Origin: Pseudomonadota bacterium
Lineage (GTDB): Bacteria > Pseudomonadota > Alphaproteobacteria > Rhizobiales > Xanthobacteraceae
Assembly: GCA_023417665.1 (NCBI GenBank)
Contig: JAEZFA010000191.1
Coordinates: forward strand, 1 to 7,922
Reading direction: 5' to 3'
DNA: 7,922 bases
Below the pieces are notes generated by a model. It did no database searches. It was not told where the DNA came from and saw only the letters and a program-made list of their open reading frames with translations. Shown here in pieces: positions 1-6,102 of this stretch; position 1 is the first letter of the stretch; each line of letters starts with the position of its first letter. The position numbers and the translations under genes were made by a program.

Positions 1-625
1 GATCGCTGGTCGTGGTCACGATCATCGGAATCTGACCGCCGAGCACGTCCGTGAGCGCGATGGCCGAGCCGCGATAGCCGACATGCACCATTTCGACACC
101 GGCGGCCTTGCCGAACAGAACGCCGAAGAAATGCGGCAGCGCGCCCGCGCCCGGAGAGCCGAAACTCGTCTTGCCCGGATTGGCTTTCATCCAGGCGACC
201 AGTTCTTTCAGATTCTTGGCCGGGACTTCGGGACCGACCGCAATTCCGAACTCGAACTTCGCGACCTGCGATACCGCCACGAGATCCTTGTCCGGGTTGT
301 AAGGCAGATCGGTGAAGACGTGCTGATGCACGGCGGTCGGCGCGATCGGCGTGAGCAAAATCGTATCGCCGTCCTTGGGCGCCTTGACCACTTCGCTGAC
401 GCCGAGCCGTCCGGCAGCGCCGGTTTTATTCTCGACGATCACGGGCCGGTTCAGGCCCTTGCGAAGCTCTTCCGCGAGCAGCCGCGCCAACGCATCGCCC
501 GCGCCGCCGGCGGCATAAGGAAACACGATCCGCACCGGCTTCTCGCTGAGTTGCGCCTGTGCCGGTGCAGTTGCGAAACCGAGCACGACCGCGAGTGCAG
601 CACACAACAAATTTCTGATGGACAT
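1..625 (-). CDS. Bug-family (TTT) periplasmic substrate-binding protein, 3' end outside window
   Basis: Tripartite tricarboxylate transporter receptor of the Bug type: a periplasmic protein that captures a small carboxylate or related solute, often for a TctAB-like permease. Read on the minus strand from the ATG at 625, 208 codons are present and the frame stays open to the window edge, so about the last third of a usual ~320-residue Bug protein is missing. Residues 1-24 form a Sec signal peptide ending in Ala-Gln-Ala. Mature residues about 31-72 carry the family signature: VRIVFPYAAGGAGDALAR, then a Pro-Val-Ile-Val-Glu-Asn-Lys stretch followed by Gly-Ala-Ala-Gly. Later, SFGSPGAGALPHFFGVLF and the HVGYRGSAIALTDVLGGQIP region are also typical. 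A GGGAGGA ribosome site (complement of 631-637) lies 5 bases before the ATG. It is divergent from the IclR gene, which probably regulates it. Bug proteins are often orphans without a permease; none is visible here. The ligand is unknown. Confidence 0.93.
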   Translation of the reverse strand, partial: MSIRNLLCAALAVVLGFATAPAQAQLSEKPVRIVFPYAAGGAGDALARLLAEELRKGLNRPVIVENKTGAAGRLGVSEVVKAPKDGDTILLTPIAPTAVHQHVFTDLPYNPDKDLVAVSQVAKFEFGIAVGPEVPAKNLKELVAWMKANPGKTSFGSPGAGALPHFFGVLFGKAAGVEMVHVGYRGSAIALTDVLGGQIPMIVTTTSD

Positions 626-722
626 GATTTTCCTCCCTCTGGTTCTCGTTTTTCGAGTTTTCTTCTTGGCGTTGCGGGATCAGGCCACAGGTTCGGCCAC
701 CCCCGTGCAGGGCAAATTCGCT

Positions 723-741
723 CGTTCCGGCTGCCGGAACG
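723..741. promoter_or_regulatory. Perfect 19-bp palindrome, candidate IclR operator
   Basis: CGTTCCGGC-T-GCCGGAACG is a perfect inverted repeat with 9-bp arms around a single central T at 732. It lies in the intergenic gap between the divergent Bug and IclR genes, 48 bases before the regulator's ATG and 97 bases before the Bug ATG. IclR-family dimers bind palindromes in exactly this kind of shared gap, and GTTCC/GGAAC half-sites occur among their operators. No T-tract follows on either strand, so it is not a terminator. That the neighbouring IclR protein binds it is an inference from position. Confidence 0.6.
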
Positions 742-770
742 TTGCAGGACCCCGCTCCAGCGGTCAATAT
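742..770 (+). promoter_or_regulatory. Weak candidate promoter for the IclR gene
   Basis: TTGCAG at 742-747 and CAATAT at 765-770 are separated by 17 bases, the ideal spacing, and lie just upstream of the regulator. Each box matches the sigma-70 consensus at only three of six positions. The palindrome at 723-741 directly abuts the proposed -35 box, a layout that would fit autoregulation. This is a visual match only. Confidence 0.28.
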
Positions 771-789
771 CGGGGGCATAGGAAGGGGC

Positions 790-1587
790 ATGACGAAAGA
801 AACCATGCGCGGTCTGGAGCGGGGACTCGCAGTGCTGCGAGTGCTTGAGCGCGCCGACAGTTTCGCCTTGCGCGATCTGCATCGCGAAACCCGACTGCCG
901 AAGCCGACGCTGCTTCGCATTCTCTCCACGCTGGAAGAAGGCGGTTACGCCCGTCGCCGTCTTACCGACGGCACGTGGCGTCGCGCGGCGCGCAAAACGG
1001 AAACGCCGCAGTCGATGCTGCACGATCTGCTACTGGATGTCGGGGGCGAAGCGCTCGACGATCTTTGCAAACGCATTGCCTGGCCGTCCGATCTTGCCGT
1101 CTATCACCGCGGCATGATGCACATACTGGAAACGACGCGGAAGAAAACGCCGTTCGTCGTCAACATGACGGGCATCGGCTATCGCGTGCCGATGTTGCAA
1201 ACCGGACTCGGCCGCGCCTGGCTCGCCTTCTGCTCCGAGGCCGAACGCGAGAAAATTCTCTCGGAGCTTCGCCGCTCCGACAACGCCTTCAATCGTACCG
1301 CGCGCGAACCCGAGACGGTTGCGGCCATTCTCGCGGAAACGCGCAGCAAAGGGTACGGCACGCGCTCGCCCGGCTTTACCTTGCGCGCCGAAGGCGAAGA
1401 TAAAACCAATGGCGTTGCCGTACCGGTTATGATGCGCGGCAATGTAATCGCCTGCATCAGTCTGGTCTGGACGATCCCGGCACTGAACGAGCAGACGGCC
1501 ACCAAGCGCTATCTGGCCAAAGTGCAGGCGGCCGCATCGCGTATCGGATACGAAATCGAAAAGCGCATTCCCGAAAGCGGGAGCTAG
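790..1587 (+). CDS. IclR-family transcriptional regulator
   Basis: A 265-residue DNA-binding regulator. Residues 6-60 form the IclR N-terminal winged helix-turn-helix: the opening RGLERGLAVLRVLE helix, then a recognition region with Leu-Pro-Lys-Pro-Thr-Leu-Leu-Arg-Ile-Leu and a Gly-Gly-Tyr wing. Residues about 75-260 match the IclR effector-binding domain, with LQTGLGRAWLAF at 136-147, a KGYGTRSPGFT loop at 187-197 and GVAVPVM at 208-214. The start at 790 is preferred over an in-frame upstream ATG at 742 because AGGAAGGGG (780-788) lies just before it and the family begins close to the RGL helix; ATG 805 is a weaker alternative. The general shape resembles MhpR-type activators of aromatic catabolism, but sequence alone does not give the effector. 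It is divergent from the Bug gene and its TAG overlaps the sulfatase stop by four bases. Confidence 0.93.
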   Translation: MTKETMRGLERGLAVLRVLERADSFALRDLHRETRLPKPTLLRILSTLEEGGYARRRLTDGTWRRAARKTETPQSMLHDLLLDVGGEALDDLCKRIAWPSDLAVYHRGMMHILETTRKKTPFVVNMTGIGYRVPMLQTGLGRAWLAFCSEAEREKILSELRRSDNAFNRTAREPETVAAILAETRSKGYGTRSPGFTLRAEGEDKTNGVAVPVMMRGNVIACISLVWTIPALNEQTATKRYLAKVQAAASRIGYEIEKRIPESGS

Positions 1588-3242
1588 CGCTTGGGCGCAG
1601 CACCGCCCTCGCCGAGATAACCGCTCCAGAGTTCTTCCGGAATTTCGGCTTCGTCCCACACGCCGATGAGAATGCCTTTGCGCGTGGACCGTCCGCGGCT
1701 TTTTTCGATTTCACTTTCCGATTTCGTGGTCCGTTGCGAAAGCCGGAGGCCCCAACTGTGCAGCACGGCCGCAAACCGCGTCCGCTCCTGCTCGTAGGCC
1801 GGATCGGCGCCGAGATCGCGGAACTCGCTGGGATCGTTTTCCAGATCGTAGAGCATCGGACGAAATCCGATCGCGTGAATGTATTTCCAGCGCTTGTCCG
1901 CGACCATGAAAAGCCGCGCGTCGCGCGGCGCAACCTTCAGGTTCATCGCGGCCGGAAACATCGAATAATCGTATTCGGAGATCGCGCAGCGCCGCCAGCT
2001 TGCGGGCGCTTCGCCGCGCAGGAACGGCACGAGCGAACGTCCCTCCAGCCGGTGCGACTGTTCGCCGGCGTCTCCTCCCGCTGCGTCCAGGAAAGTCGGA
2101 ACCAGGTCGATCGATTCCACGAGCTCGTCGCAGATTTTTCCGCGCGCAGAATCCGGGGCGGACGGATCGTAAACGATGAGCGGAATTTTCACCGACGGCT
2201 CGTGGAAGAGATCCTTCTCGCCCATCCAGTGATCGCCGAGATAATCGCCGTGATCGGAAGTGAACACGATCATCGTGTTTTCCATCAGGCCGCGTTCTTC
2301 CATGAAACGAAACAGCACGCCGAGCTGGTCGTCGATCTGTTTGATGAGACCCATGTACACGGGAACCACTTCCTCGCGAACCTCATCCCGTGCGAACACA
2401 TTGCTGACGCGATGCTGCATGAACTCGCGATAGACCGGATGCGGGTCGCGGCGCTCTTCCTCCGAACGAACGGCCGGCGTGAGATCGTCCGCGCCATACA
2501 TCGAGTTATAGGGCTCCGGCGCGATATAGGGCCAATGCGGCTTGATGTAGGAAAGATGCAGGCACCACGGCGCCTTGGCCTCGCGCATGAATTCGATCGC
2601 GCGGCGCGTCATGTAGGGCGTTTCGGAATCTTCCTCGGCAACGCGCGCGGGCTTGCGCGCATGTTTCATCGCCCAGCCCGAAGCAAGCTGGTTGCCTTCG
2701 CCTTGCGCGGCATTGGCCCAGTCGTGCCAGGGATTGTCGCCGCCATATCCCTTCTCGTTGAGATACTGATTGTAGCGCGGCAGCTTCGGATCATATCTGC
2801 CGTCCGGACCGACCGCGTGCAGCCCGTCGTCGCGCTCATAAGGATCGAAGCCGCATTCGGAGACACGCACGCCGATGATCGATTCCGGATCGACCCCGAG
2901 CCGCTGCATGCCCTCGGCATCCGCTTTCATGTGCGTCTTGCCGATCAGCACCGCATCCATGCCGAGCGGCCGCAGGTAGTCGCCGAGCGTCATCTCGCCG
3001 ACTTTCAGCGGGATGCCGTTCCACGACGCGCCGTGCGAGTCGACATAGCGGCCGGTGTAGAAGCTCATGCGCGACGCCCCGCAAACCGGCGACTGCACAT
3101 AGGCGCGCGAAAATCGCACGCCCTGCGCCGCGAGCCGGTCGATGTTCGGCGTATGCAGCTTCGGATGACCCGCGCAGGACAGATAATCCCAGCGCAACTG
3201 GTCGCACATGATGAAGAGAATGTTTTTAACGGCGCGTAACAT
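1584..3242 (-). CDS. Sulfatase-family (alkaline phosphatase superfamily) hydrolase
   Basis: A 552-residue soluble hydrolase with no signal peptide, so probably cytoplasmic. Recognisable parts are ILFIMCDQLRWDYL at 9-21 with metal ligand Asp14, TPNIDRLAAQGVRF at 31-44, and the catalytic motif SPVCGASRMSFYTGR at 51-65. There Cys54 would be converted to formylglycine. Further on are a Gly-Lys-Thr-His at 101-104, the TSDHGDYLGDH stretch around 328-338 with metal ligands Asp330 and His331, Lys343, and a C-terminal LYDLENDPSEFRDL at 464-477 typical of sulfatases. The Asp-Gln and Asp-His pairs resemble phosphonate monoester hydrolases and choline sulfatase. Lys102 and His104 fit arylsulfatases better. 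Substrate is therefore open: aryl or alkyl sulfate, phosphonate or phosphate diester. The ribosome site is weak (AAAGAG close to the ATG). No formylglycine-generating enzyme is in the window. It is convergent with IclR. Confidence 0.9.
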   Translation of the reverse strand: MLRAVKNILFIMCDQLRWDYLSCAGHPKLHTPNIDRLAAQGVRFSRAYVQSPVCGASRMSFYTGRYVDSHGASWNGIPLKVGEMTLGDYLRPLGMDAVLIGKTHMKADAEGMQRLGVDPESIIGVRVSECGFDPYERDDGLHAVGPDGRYDPKLPRYNQYLNEKGYGGDNPWHDWANAAQGEGNQLASGWAMKHARKPARVAEEDSETPYMTRRAIEFMREAKAPWCLHLSYIKPHWPYIAPEPYNSMYGADDLTPAVRSEEERRDPHPVYREFMQHRVSNVFARDEVREEVVPVYMGLIKQIDDQLGVLFRFMEERGLMENTMIVFTSDHGDYLGDHWMGEKDLFHEPSVKIPLIVYDPSAPDSARGKICDELVESIDLVPTFLDAAGGDAGEQSHRLEGRSLVPFLRGEAPASWRRCAISEYDYSMFPAAMNLKVAPRDARLFMVADKRWKYIHAIGFRPMLYDLENDPSEFRDLGADPAYEQERTRFAAVLHSWGLRLSQRTTKSESEIEKSRGRSTRKGILIGVWDEAEIPEELWSGYLGEGGAAPKR

Positions 3243-3267
3243 GGCTCTTTAATAGCACGACGCCGTG

Positions 3268-3297
3268 ATGGCCCGTCACGCGCCTACGGGCGGCCAT
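3268..3297. other. Intergenic imperfect hairpin between yqeY and the sulfatase gene
   Basis: ATGGCC at 3268-3273 pairs with GGCCAT at 3292-3297, and the inner CGT (3274-3276) with ACG (3286-3288), leaving a 3-base bulge. An alternative pairing is GCCCGT (3271-3276) with ACGGGC (3286-3291). It sits in the 74-base gap downstream of the yqeY stop. No T-tract follows, so it is not a standard terminator. It may be an RNA-processing or pausing structure, or chance in GC-rich sequence. Confidence 0.3.
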
Positions 3298-3316
3298 TAC
3301 GCCCAGCGGAACGCCG

Positions 3317-3772
3317 TCACGCCGACAGCGCCGCCTTGACCAGACCGCTGGCTTTGCCGAAATCCATCTGGCCCGCGTATTTCCCGCGCAGTACCGCGAT
3401 CACCTTGCTCATGTCCTTGACGGAGGCCGCACCCGTTTCCGCGACCGCCGCCTTGATCGCAGCTTCGACTTCGGCGTCCGACATCTGCTGGGGCAGAAAG
3501 CCCTCGATCACCTTGATTTCGGCAAGCTCGTTGGCGGCGAGTTCCCCGCGTCCGCCTTTTTCGTAAAGCACGGCCGATTCCTGCCGCTGCTTGATCAGCT
3601 TCTGGAGCAGCGAAAGCACGGCCGCGTCGTCGAGCGGCTCCTTGCCGCCGCCTCTGGCCTCGATATCGGCGTTCTTGATCGCCGCATTCACCAGCCGGAG
3701 CGTGGACAATTTCAGCTTGTCGCCCGATTTCATGGCGTCTTTCAGTGCATTGTTGATCTGATCGCGCAACAT
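3317..3772 (-). CDS. yqeY: GatB/YqeY domain-containing protein
   Basis: A 151-residue cytoplasmic protein, close to the usual length (about 150) of the YqeY family. This family corresponds to the tRNA-binding C-terminal domain of the Asp/Glu-tRNA amidotransferase subunit GatB but stands alone. Its exact biochemical role is not settled, and a tRNA-related function is inferred from fold. Diagnostic stretches are LKDAMKSGDKLKLSTLRLVNAAIKN at residues about 10-34, a KLIKQRQESAVLYEKGGR region near 58-75, ELAEIKVIEGFLPQQMSDAEVEAAI around 82-106, and the final FGKASGLVKAAL. The start at 3772 has GGAG (complement of 3778-3781) five bases upstream. Earlier in-frame ATGs would run into carA and are rejected. 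It is divergent from carA. The sulfatase gene lies 74 bases downstream on the same strand where, in related genomes as I remember them, dnaG and rpoD usually follow. Confidence 0.93.
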   Translation of the reverse strand: MLRDQINNALKDAMKSGDKLKLSTLRLVNAAIKNADIEARGGGKEPLDDAAVLSLLQKLIKQRQESAVLYEKGGRGELAANELAEIKVIEGFLPQQMSDAEVEAAIKAAVAETGAASVKDMSKVIAVLRGKYAGQMDFGKASGLVKAALSA

Positions 3773-3830
3773 GGGGGCTCCGGCAGATTCCACTTTATAT
3801 ATTGGAGAGTCGCCGCTATTTAGGCCGCTT
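3773..3830. promoter_or_regulatory. Divergent promoter gap between yqeY and carA
   Basis: This 58-base gap must hold the start signals of two divergent housekeeping genes. Its only AT-rich core is TTTATATATT at 3794-3803, which offers TATATT as a -10 towards carA and TATAAA as a -10 towards yqeY. I see no good -35 box at 16-18 bases on either side, and no riboswitch-like or leader-peptide structure for arginine or pyrimidine control. Which promoter uses the AT core is undecided. Confidence 0.4.
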
Positions 3831-5018
3831 ATGAACCCGAAACAAGCGACGAACGGCTGGGCCGAAGAGAAGCCCACGGCCCTCCTGGTGCTGGCTGACG
3901 GCACCGTGCTCGAAGGCCATGGCCTTGGCGCGACCGGCTCGCAGGTCGGCGAGGTCTGCTTCAACACCGCGATGACCGGCTATCAGGAAGTTCTCACCGA
4001 TCCTTCCTATGCCGGCCAGATCATCACCTTCACCTTCCCCCATATCGGCAATGTCGGCGTCAACGACGAAGACATCGAGACCGTGAACATGGCGGCGGTG
4101 CTCGGCGCACGCGGCGCAGTGCTGCAGGCCGACATCACCGATCCCTCGAACTATCGCGCGAGCCGCCATCTCGATGCCTGGCTCAAGGCCCGCGGCATCG
4201 TCGGCATCGCCGGCATCGACACCCGCGCGCTGACCGCACTCATTCGCGACAAGGGCATGCCGAACGGCGTGATCGCCCATTCGCCGGACGGCACCTTCGA
4301 CCTCGCCGCGCTGAAAAGCCAGGCGCGCGAATGGCCGGGCCTCGACGGCATGGACCTCGTGCCGACGGTCACGACCGCGCAGCGTTATTCGTGGGACGAA
4401 ACGCCCTGGGAATGGGGCAAGGGTTACGGCCGCGAAGAAAACCCGGAATTCAACGTCGTCTGCATCGACTACGGCATCAAGCGCAACATCCTGCGCCTGC
4501 TCGCCGCGAACAAATGCAAGGTGACGGTCGTTCCCGCGACGACTTCGGCCGAAGACATTCTGGGCATGAAGCCGGATGGCGTGTTTCTCTCCAACGGACC
4601 CGGCGATCCGTCAGCGACCGGCGAATATGCGGTGCCGGTCATCAAGAAGCTGATCGACTCGGGCACGCCGACTTTCGGAATTTGCCTCGGCCACCAGATG
4701 CTCGGCCTCGCGGTCGGCGCCAAGACGCGCAAGATGCATCAGGGCCATCATGGCGCGAACCATCCGGTGAAAGACCTCACCACCGGCAAGGTCGAGATTA
4801 CCTCGATGAACCACGGCTTTGCGGTCGATCGCGAGACGCTTCCCGAAGACGCCGAGGAAACGCATGTCTCGCTGTTCGACGGCTCGAACGCCGGCATCGC
4901 GCTGAAAAGCCGGCCCGCCTTCTCGGTGCAGTATCACCCGGAAGCCTCGCCGGGGCCGCGCGACTCGCGCTACCTCTTCGAGCGCTTCGCGGAGCTGATG
5001 AAGAAGCACAGGAAATAG
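3831..5018 (+). CDS. carA: Carbamoyl-phosphate synthase small (glutaminase) subunit
   Basis: CarA hydrolyses glutamine and channels ammonia to CarB, which makes carbamoyl phosphate for arginine and pyrimidine synthesis in the cytoplasm. The 395-residue length is normal. Residues about 15-150 are the CPSase small-chain N-terminal domain (ADGTVLEGHGLGA, TAMTGYQEVLTDPSYAGQII, FPHIGNVGVNDED). Residues about 205-390 are the class I glutamine amidotransferase domain, with CIDYGIKRNILR, SNGPGDP (Asn255), FGICLGHQMLGLA with nucleophile Cys285, TSMNHGFAVD and SVQYHPEASPGP. The triad is Cys285-His369-Glu371, with the same spacing as in E. coli CarA. ATG 3831 is chosen because the family begins here. 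An in-frame ATG at 3771 would overlap the yqeY start region and add 20 unrelated residues. The ribosome site is weak (TAGG at 3821-3824). carB is not in the window. A strong terminator follows. Confidence 0.97.
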   Translation: MNPKQATNGWAEEKPTALLVLADGTVLEGHGLGATGSQVGEVCFNTAMTGYQEVLTDPSYAGQIITFTFPHIGNVGVNDEDIETVNMAAVLGARGAVLQADITDPSNYRASRHLDAWLKARGIVGIAGIDTRALTALIRDKGMPNGVIAHSPDGTFDLAALKSQAREWPGLDGMDLVPTVTTAQRYSWDETPWEWGKGYGREENPEFNVVCIDYGIKRNILRLLAANKCKVTVVPATTSAEDILGMKPDGVFLSNGPGDPSATGEYAVPVIKKLIDSGTPTFGICLGHQMLGLAVGAKTRKMHQGHHGANHPVKDLTTGKVEITSMNHGFAVDRETLPEDAEETHVSLFDGSNAGIALKSRPAFSVQYHPEASPGPRDSRYLFERFAELMKKHRK

Positions 5019-5041
5019 CGCCACGCGGCGAAAGTTCTGCT

Positions 5042-5074
5042 AGCCTCGCGTTATAAAGACGCGAGGCTTTTTTT
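5042..5074 (+). terminator. Rho-independent terminator of carA
   Basis: A perfect 10-bp stem, AGCCTCGCGT (5042-5051) with ACGCGAGGCT (5059-5068), closes a 7-base loop TATAAAG and runs straight into seven T residues at 5068-5074. It lies 23 bases after the carA stop and works in the plus direction only. The loop contains a TATAAA that could also act as a -10 box for what follows. Confidence 0.92.
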
Positions 5075-5075
5075 C

Positions 5076-5183
5076 ATGCGCCGCTTCGGCTTTGTTGCAG
5101 CAGTTGTTTTTCTTCCTGCACTTCCCGCCTGCGCCAGAGCATTCGACGGCCTCGTCGTCCGTGTGGAAGGACGCATCCGATGA
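5076..5183 (+). CDS. Possible 35-residue secreted or leader-like small protein
   Basis: An ATG one base after the terminator T-tract opens 35 codons that end in TGA at 5181-5183, overlapping the ATG of the next gene as ATGA. The product opens MRRFGFVAAVVFLPALPACA, which looks like a signal peptide or lipoprotein leader (Arg-Arg, hydrophobic core, then Leu-Pro-Ala-Cys), and ends with a short charged tail, FDGLVVRVEGRIR. The only ribosome site is GAGG at 5063-5066, inside the 3' arm of the terminator stem, 9 bases upstream. Third codon positions are less G/C-biased than in neighbouring genes, which argues against strong coding selection. I do not recognise a family. It may be a real small protein, a coupling ORF for the membrane gene, or chance. 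Confidence 0.4.
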   Translation: MRRFGFVAAVVFLPALPACARAFDGLVVRVEGRIR

Positions 5184-5695
5184 CCACGGACGAATTCATC
5201 GGCTTCTTTGCGAAAATCATGCACATGGACGAGCGCGCATGGGAGCGGCACGCCAATCCCTGGAGCGTCTGGTCGCGCCTCGCCACGTTTCCGGTCTTCA
5301 TGCTGGCATTATGGAGCATGCACTGGATCGGCTGGTGGTGCCTGATCCCGATTGCCCTGCTTTCAATCTGGCTCTGGCTCAATCCGCGCATCTTTCCGCC
5401 GCCCCGCTTCACCCATCGCTGGGCGTCCCGTGCCGTGCTCGGGGAAAGGATCCATGTGCTGCGCTTCATGCATCCGGTGCCCGTTGAGCACACCAACGTC
5501 GTCTCGCTTCTCGGCATCGGCTCGGCAGTCGGCGCAATTTTTGTGGTTGCCGGGCTGTTGGCTGGCGATCCGTTTTTCTTCATCGCCGGCGGTATCGTGG
5601 TTGCGTTCTTTAAGCTCTGGATCTGCGACCGCATGGTCTGGCTGTTCGACCAGATGAGCGAACACGTGCCGGAATACCGCGAGTGGCGGCGCTAG
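5180..5695 (+). CDS. Four-helix integral membrane protein, DUF6653-like
   Basis: A 171-residue inner-membrane protein of unknown function. The soluble N-terminus carries MDERAWERHANPWSVWSR at 16-33. Two hydrophobic segments follow at about 36-48 and 51-68, rich in Trp (ALWSMHWIGWW). Then comes a cytoplasmic or periplasmic loop with LNPRIFPPPRF at 67-77 and WASRAVLGER at 81-90, and two more helices at about 106-128 and 131-149. The tail, FDQMSEHVPEYREWRR, is charged. The HANPWSVW and LNPR-FPPP features match what I remember of DUF6653, but I could not run a profile search. The ribosome site AAGGA (5167-5171) is 8 bases upstream of the ATG. The start overlaps the preceding 35-codon ORF by ATGA, and its TAG overlaps the convergent VOC gene's stop in CTAG. 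Confidence 0.82.
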   Translation: MTTDEFIGFFAKIMHMDERAWERHANPWSVWSRLATFPVFMLALWSMHWIGWWCLIPIALLSIWLWLNPRIFPPPRFTHRWASRAVLGERIHVLRFMHPVPVEHTNVVSLLGIGSAVGAIFVVAGLLAGDPFFFIAGGIVVAFFKLWICDRMVWLFDQMSEHVPEYREWRR

Positions 5696-6102
5696 TAATT
5701 CTCCCACAGGCCCGGGGTCGCGAGTTCGAGCAAATTGCCGTCCGGATCGCGGAAGTAGATGCTTTCGCCGCCCTTCGGCCACTTCACACGGCCTTCGATG
5801 ACGACGCCATGCTCGTCGAGCAGTTCTTCCCAATCGGCAAGTTCGTCGGAAGCAATCGCAAAAGCCATGTGGATCGCACCCAAGCCGTCATGCGCCGGGA
5901 TGTTGCCGATCTTCATTTCCGTGTTGTGGTTGGAAGCGCCGCGCTTGAAGAGCAGGAAGACCGAGCGCCCGACTTTATAGGCGCGCATGCGCTCGTCCTC
6001 GAACATGACGTCGAGCATCATCGTGCCTTCGTAAAATTCGCGGGCGCGATCCATGTCGTCGACATAGACCACGGTTTCGATGACACCTTCGATGACCGGC
6101 AT
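5692..6102 (-). CDS. VOC/glyoxalase-fold metalloprotein
   Basis: A 136-residue vicinal-oxygen-chelate protein, the length of a single module with two beta-alpha-beta-beta-beta repeats. The family includes glyoxalase I, fosfomycin-resistance enzymes and extradiol dioxygenases. Visible features are IETVVYVDDMDRAREFYEG at 8-26, the LGAIHMAFAI strand at 74-83, and the closing IYFRDPDGNLLELATP at 115-130. Probable metal ligands are Glu9 (where most relatives have His), His78 and Glu126. The reaction cannot be predicted from this. The start at 6102 is chosen because the fold begins at once and the ATG overlaps the TGA of the upstream Cys-rich gene as TGATG, which indicates translational coupling. 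No separate strong ribosome site is needed or seen. It is the last gene of a three-gene minus-strand operon. Confidence 0.92.
   Translation of the reverse strand: MPVIEGVIETVVYVDDMDRAREFYEGTMMLDVMFEDERMRAYKVGRSVFLLFKRGASNHNTEMKIGNIPAHDGLGAIHMAFAIASDELADWEELLDEHGVVIEGRVKWPKGGESIYFRDPDGNLLELATPGLWENY

Noticed and set aside
645..657. CTCG-TTTTT-CGAG small inverted repeat near the Bug ribosome site
   Set aside because: A 4-bp stem with a 5-base loop is expected by chance and has no supporting context.
83..781. 232-codon plus-strand frame across the Bug gene and the divergent gap
   Set aside because: It lies antisense to a clear Bug-family protein and its last part covers the regulatory gap; no motif, Arg-rich composition.
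1734..3239. 501-codon open frame on the plus strand opposite the sulfatase gene
   Set aside because: It is an antisense shadow in G+C-rich DNA: the minus-strand protein has full family motifs, while this product has no recognisable domain and is rich in Arg, His and Ala.
3773..3967. N-terminal extension of the yqeY frame into carA
   Set aside because: The extra 65 residues overlap the carA start antisense, have no YqeY similarity, and a good GGAG ribosome site supports ATG 3772.
4331..5056. 241-codon frame overlapping carA on the same strand
   Set aside because: It is a frame-shifted shadow of the carA amidotransferase domain with Arg/Pro-rich nonsense composition.
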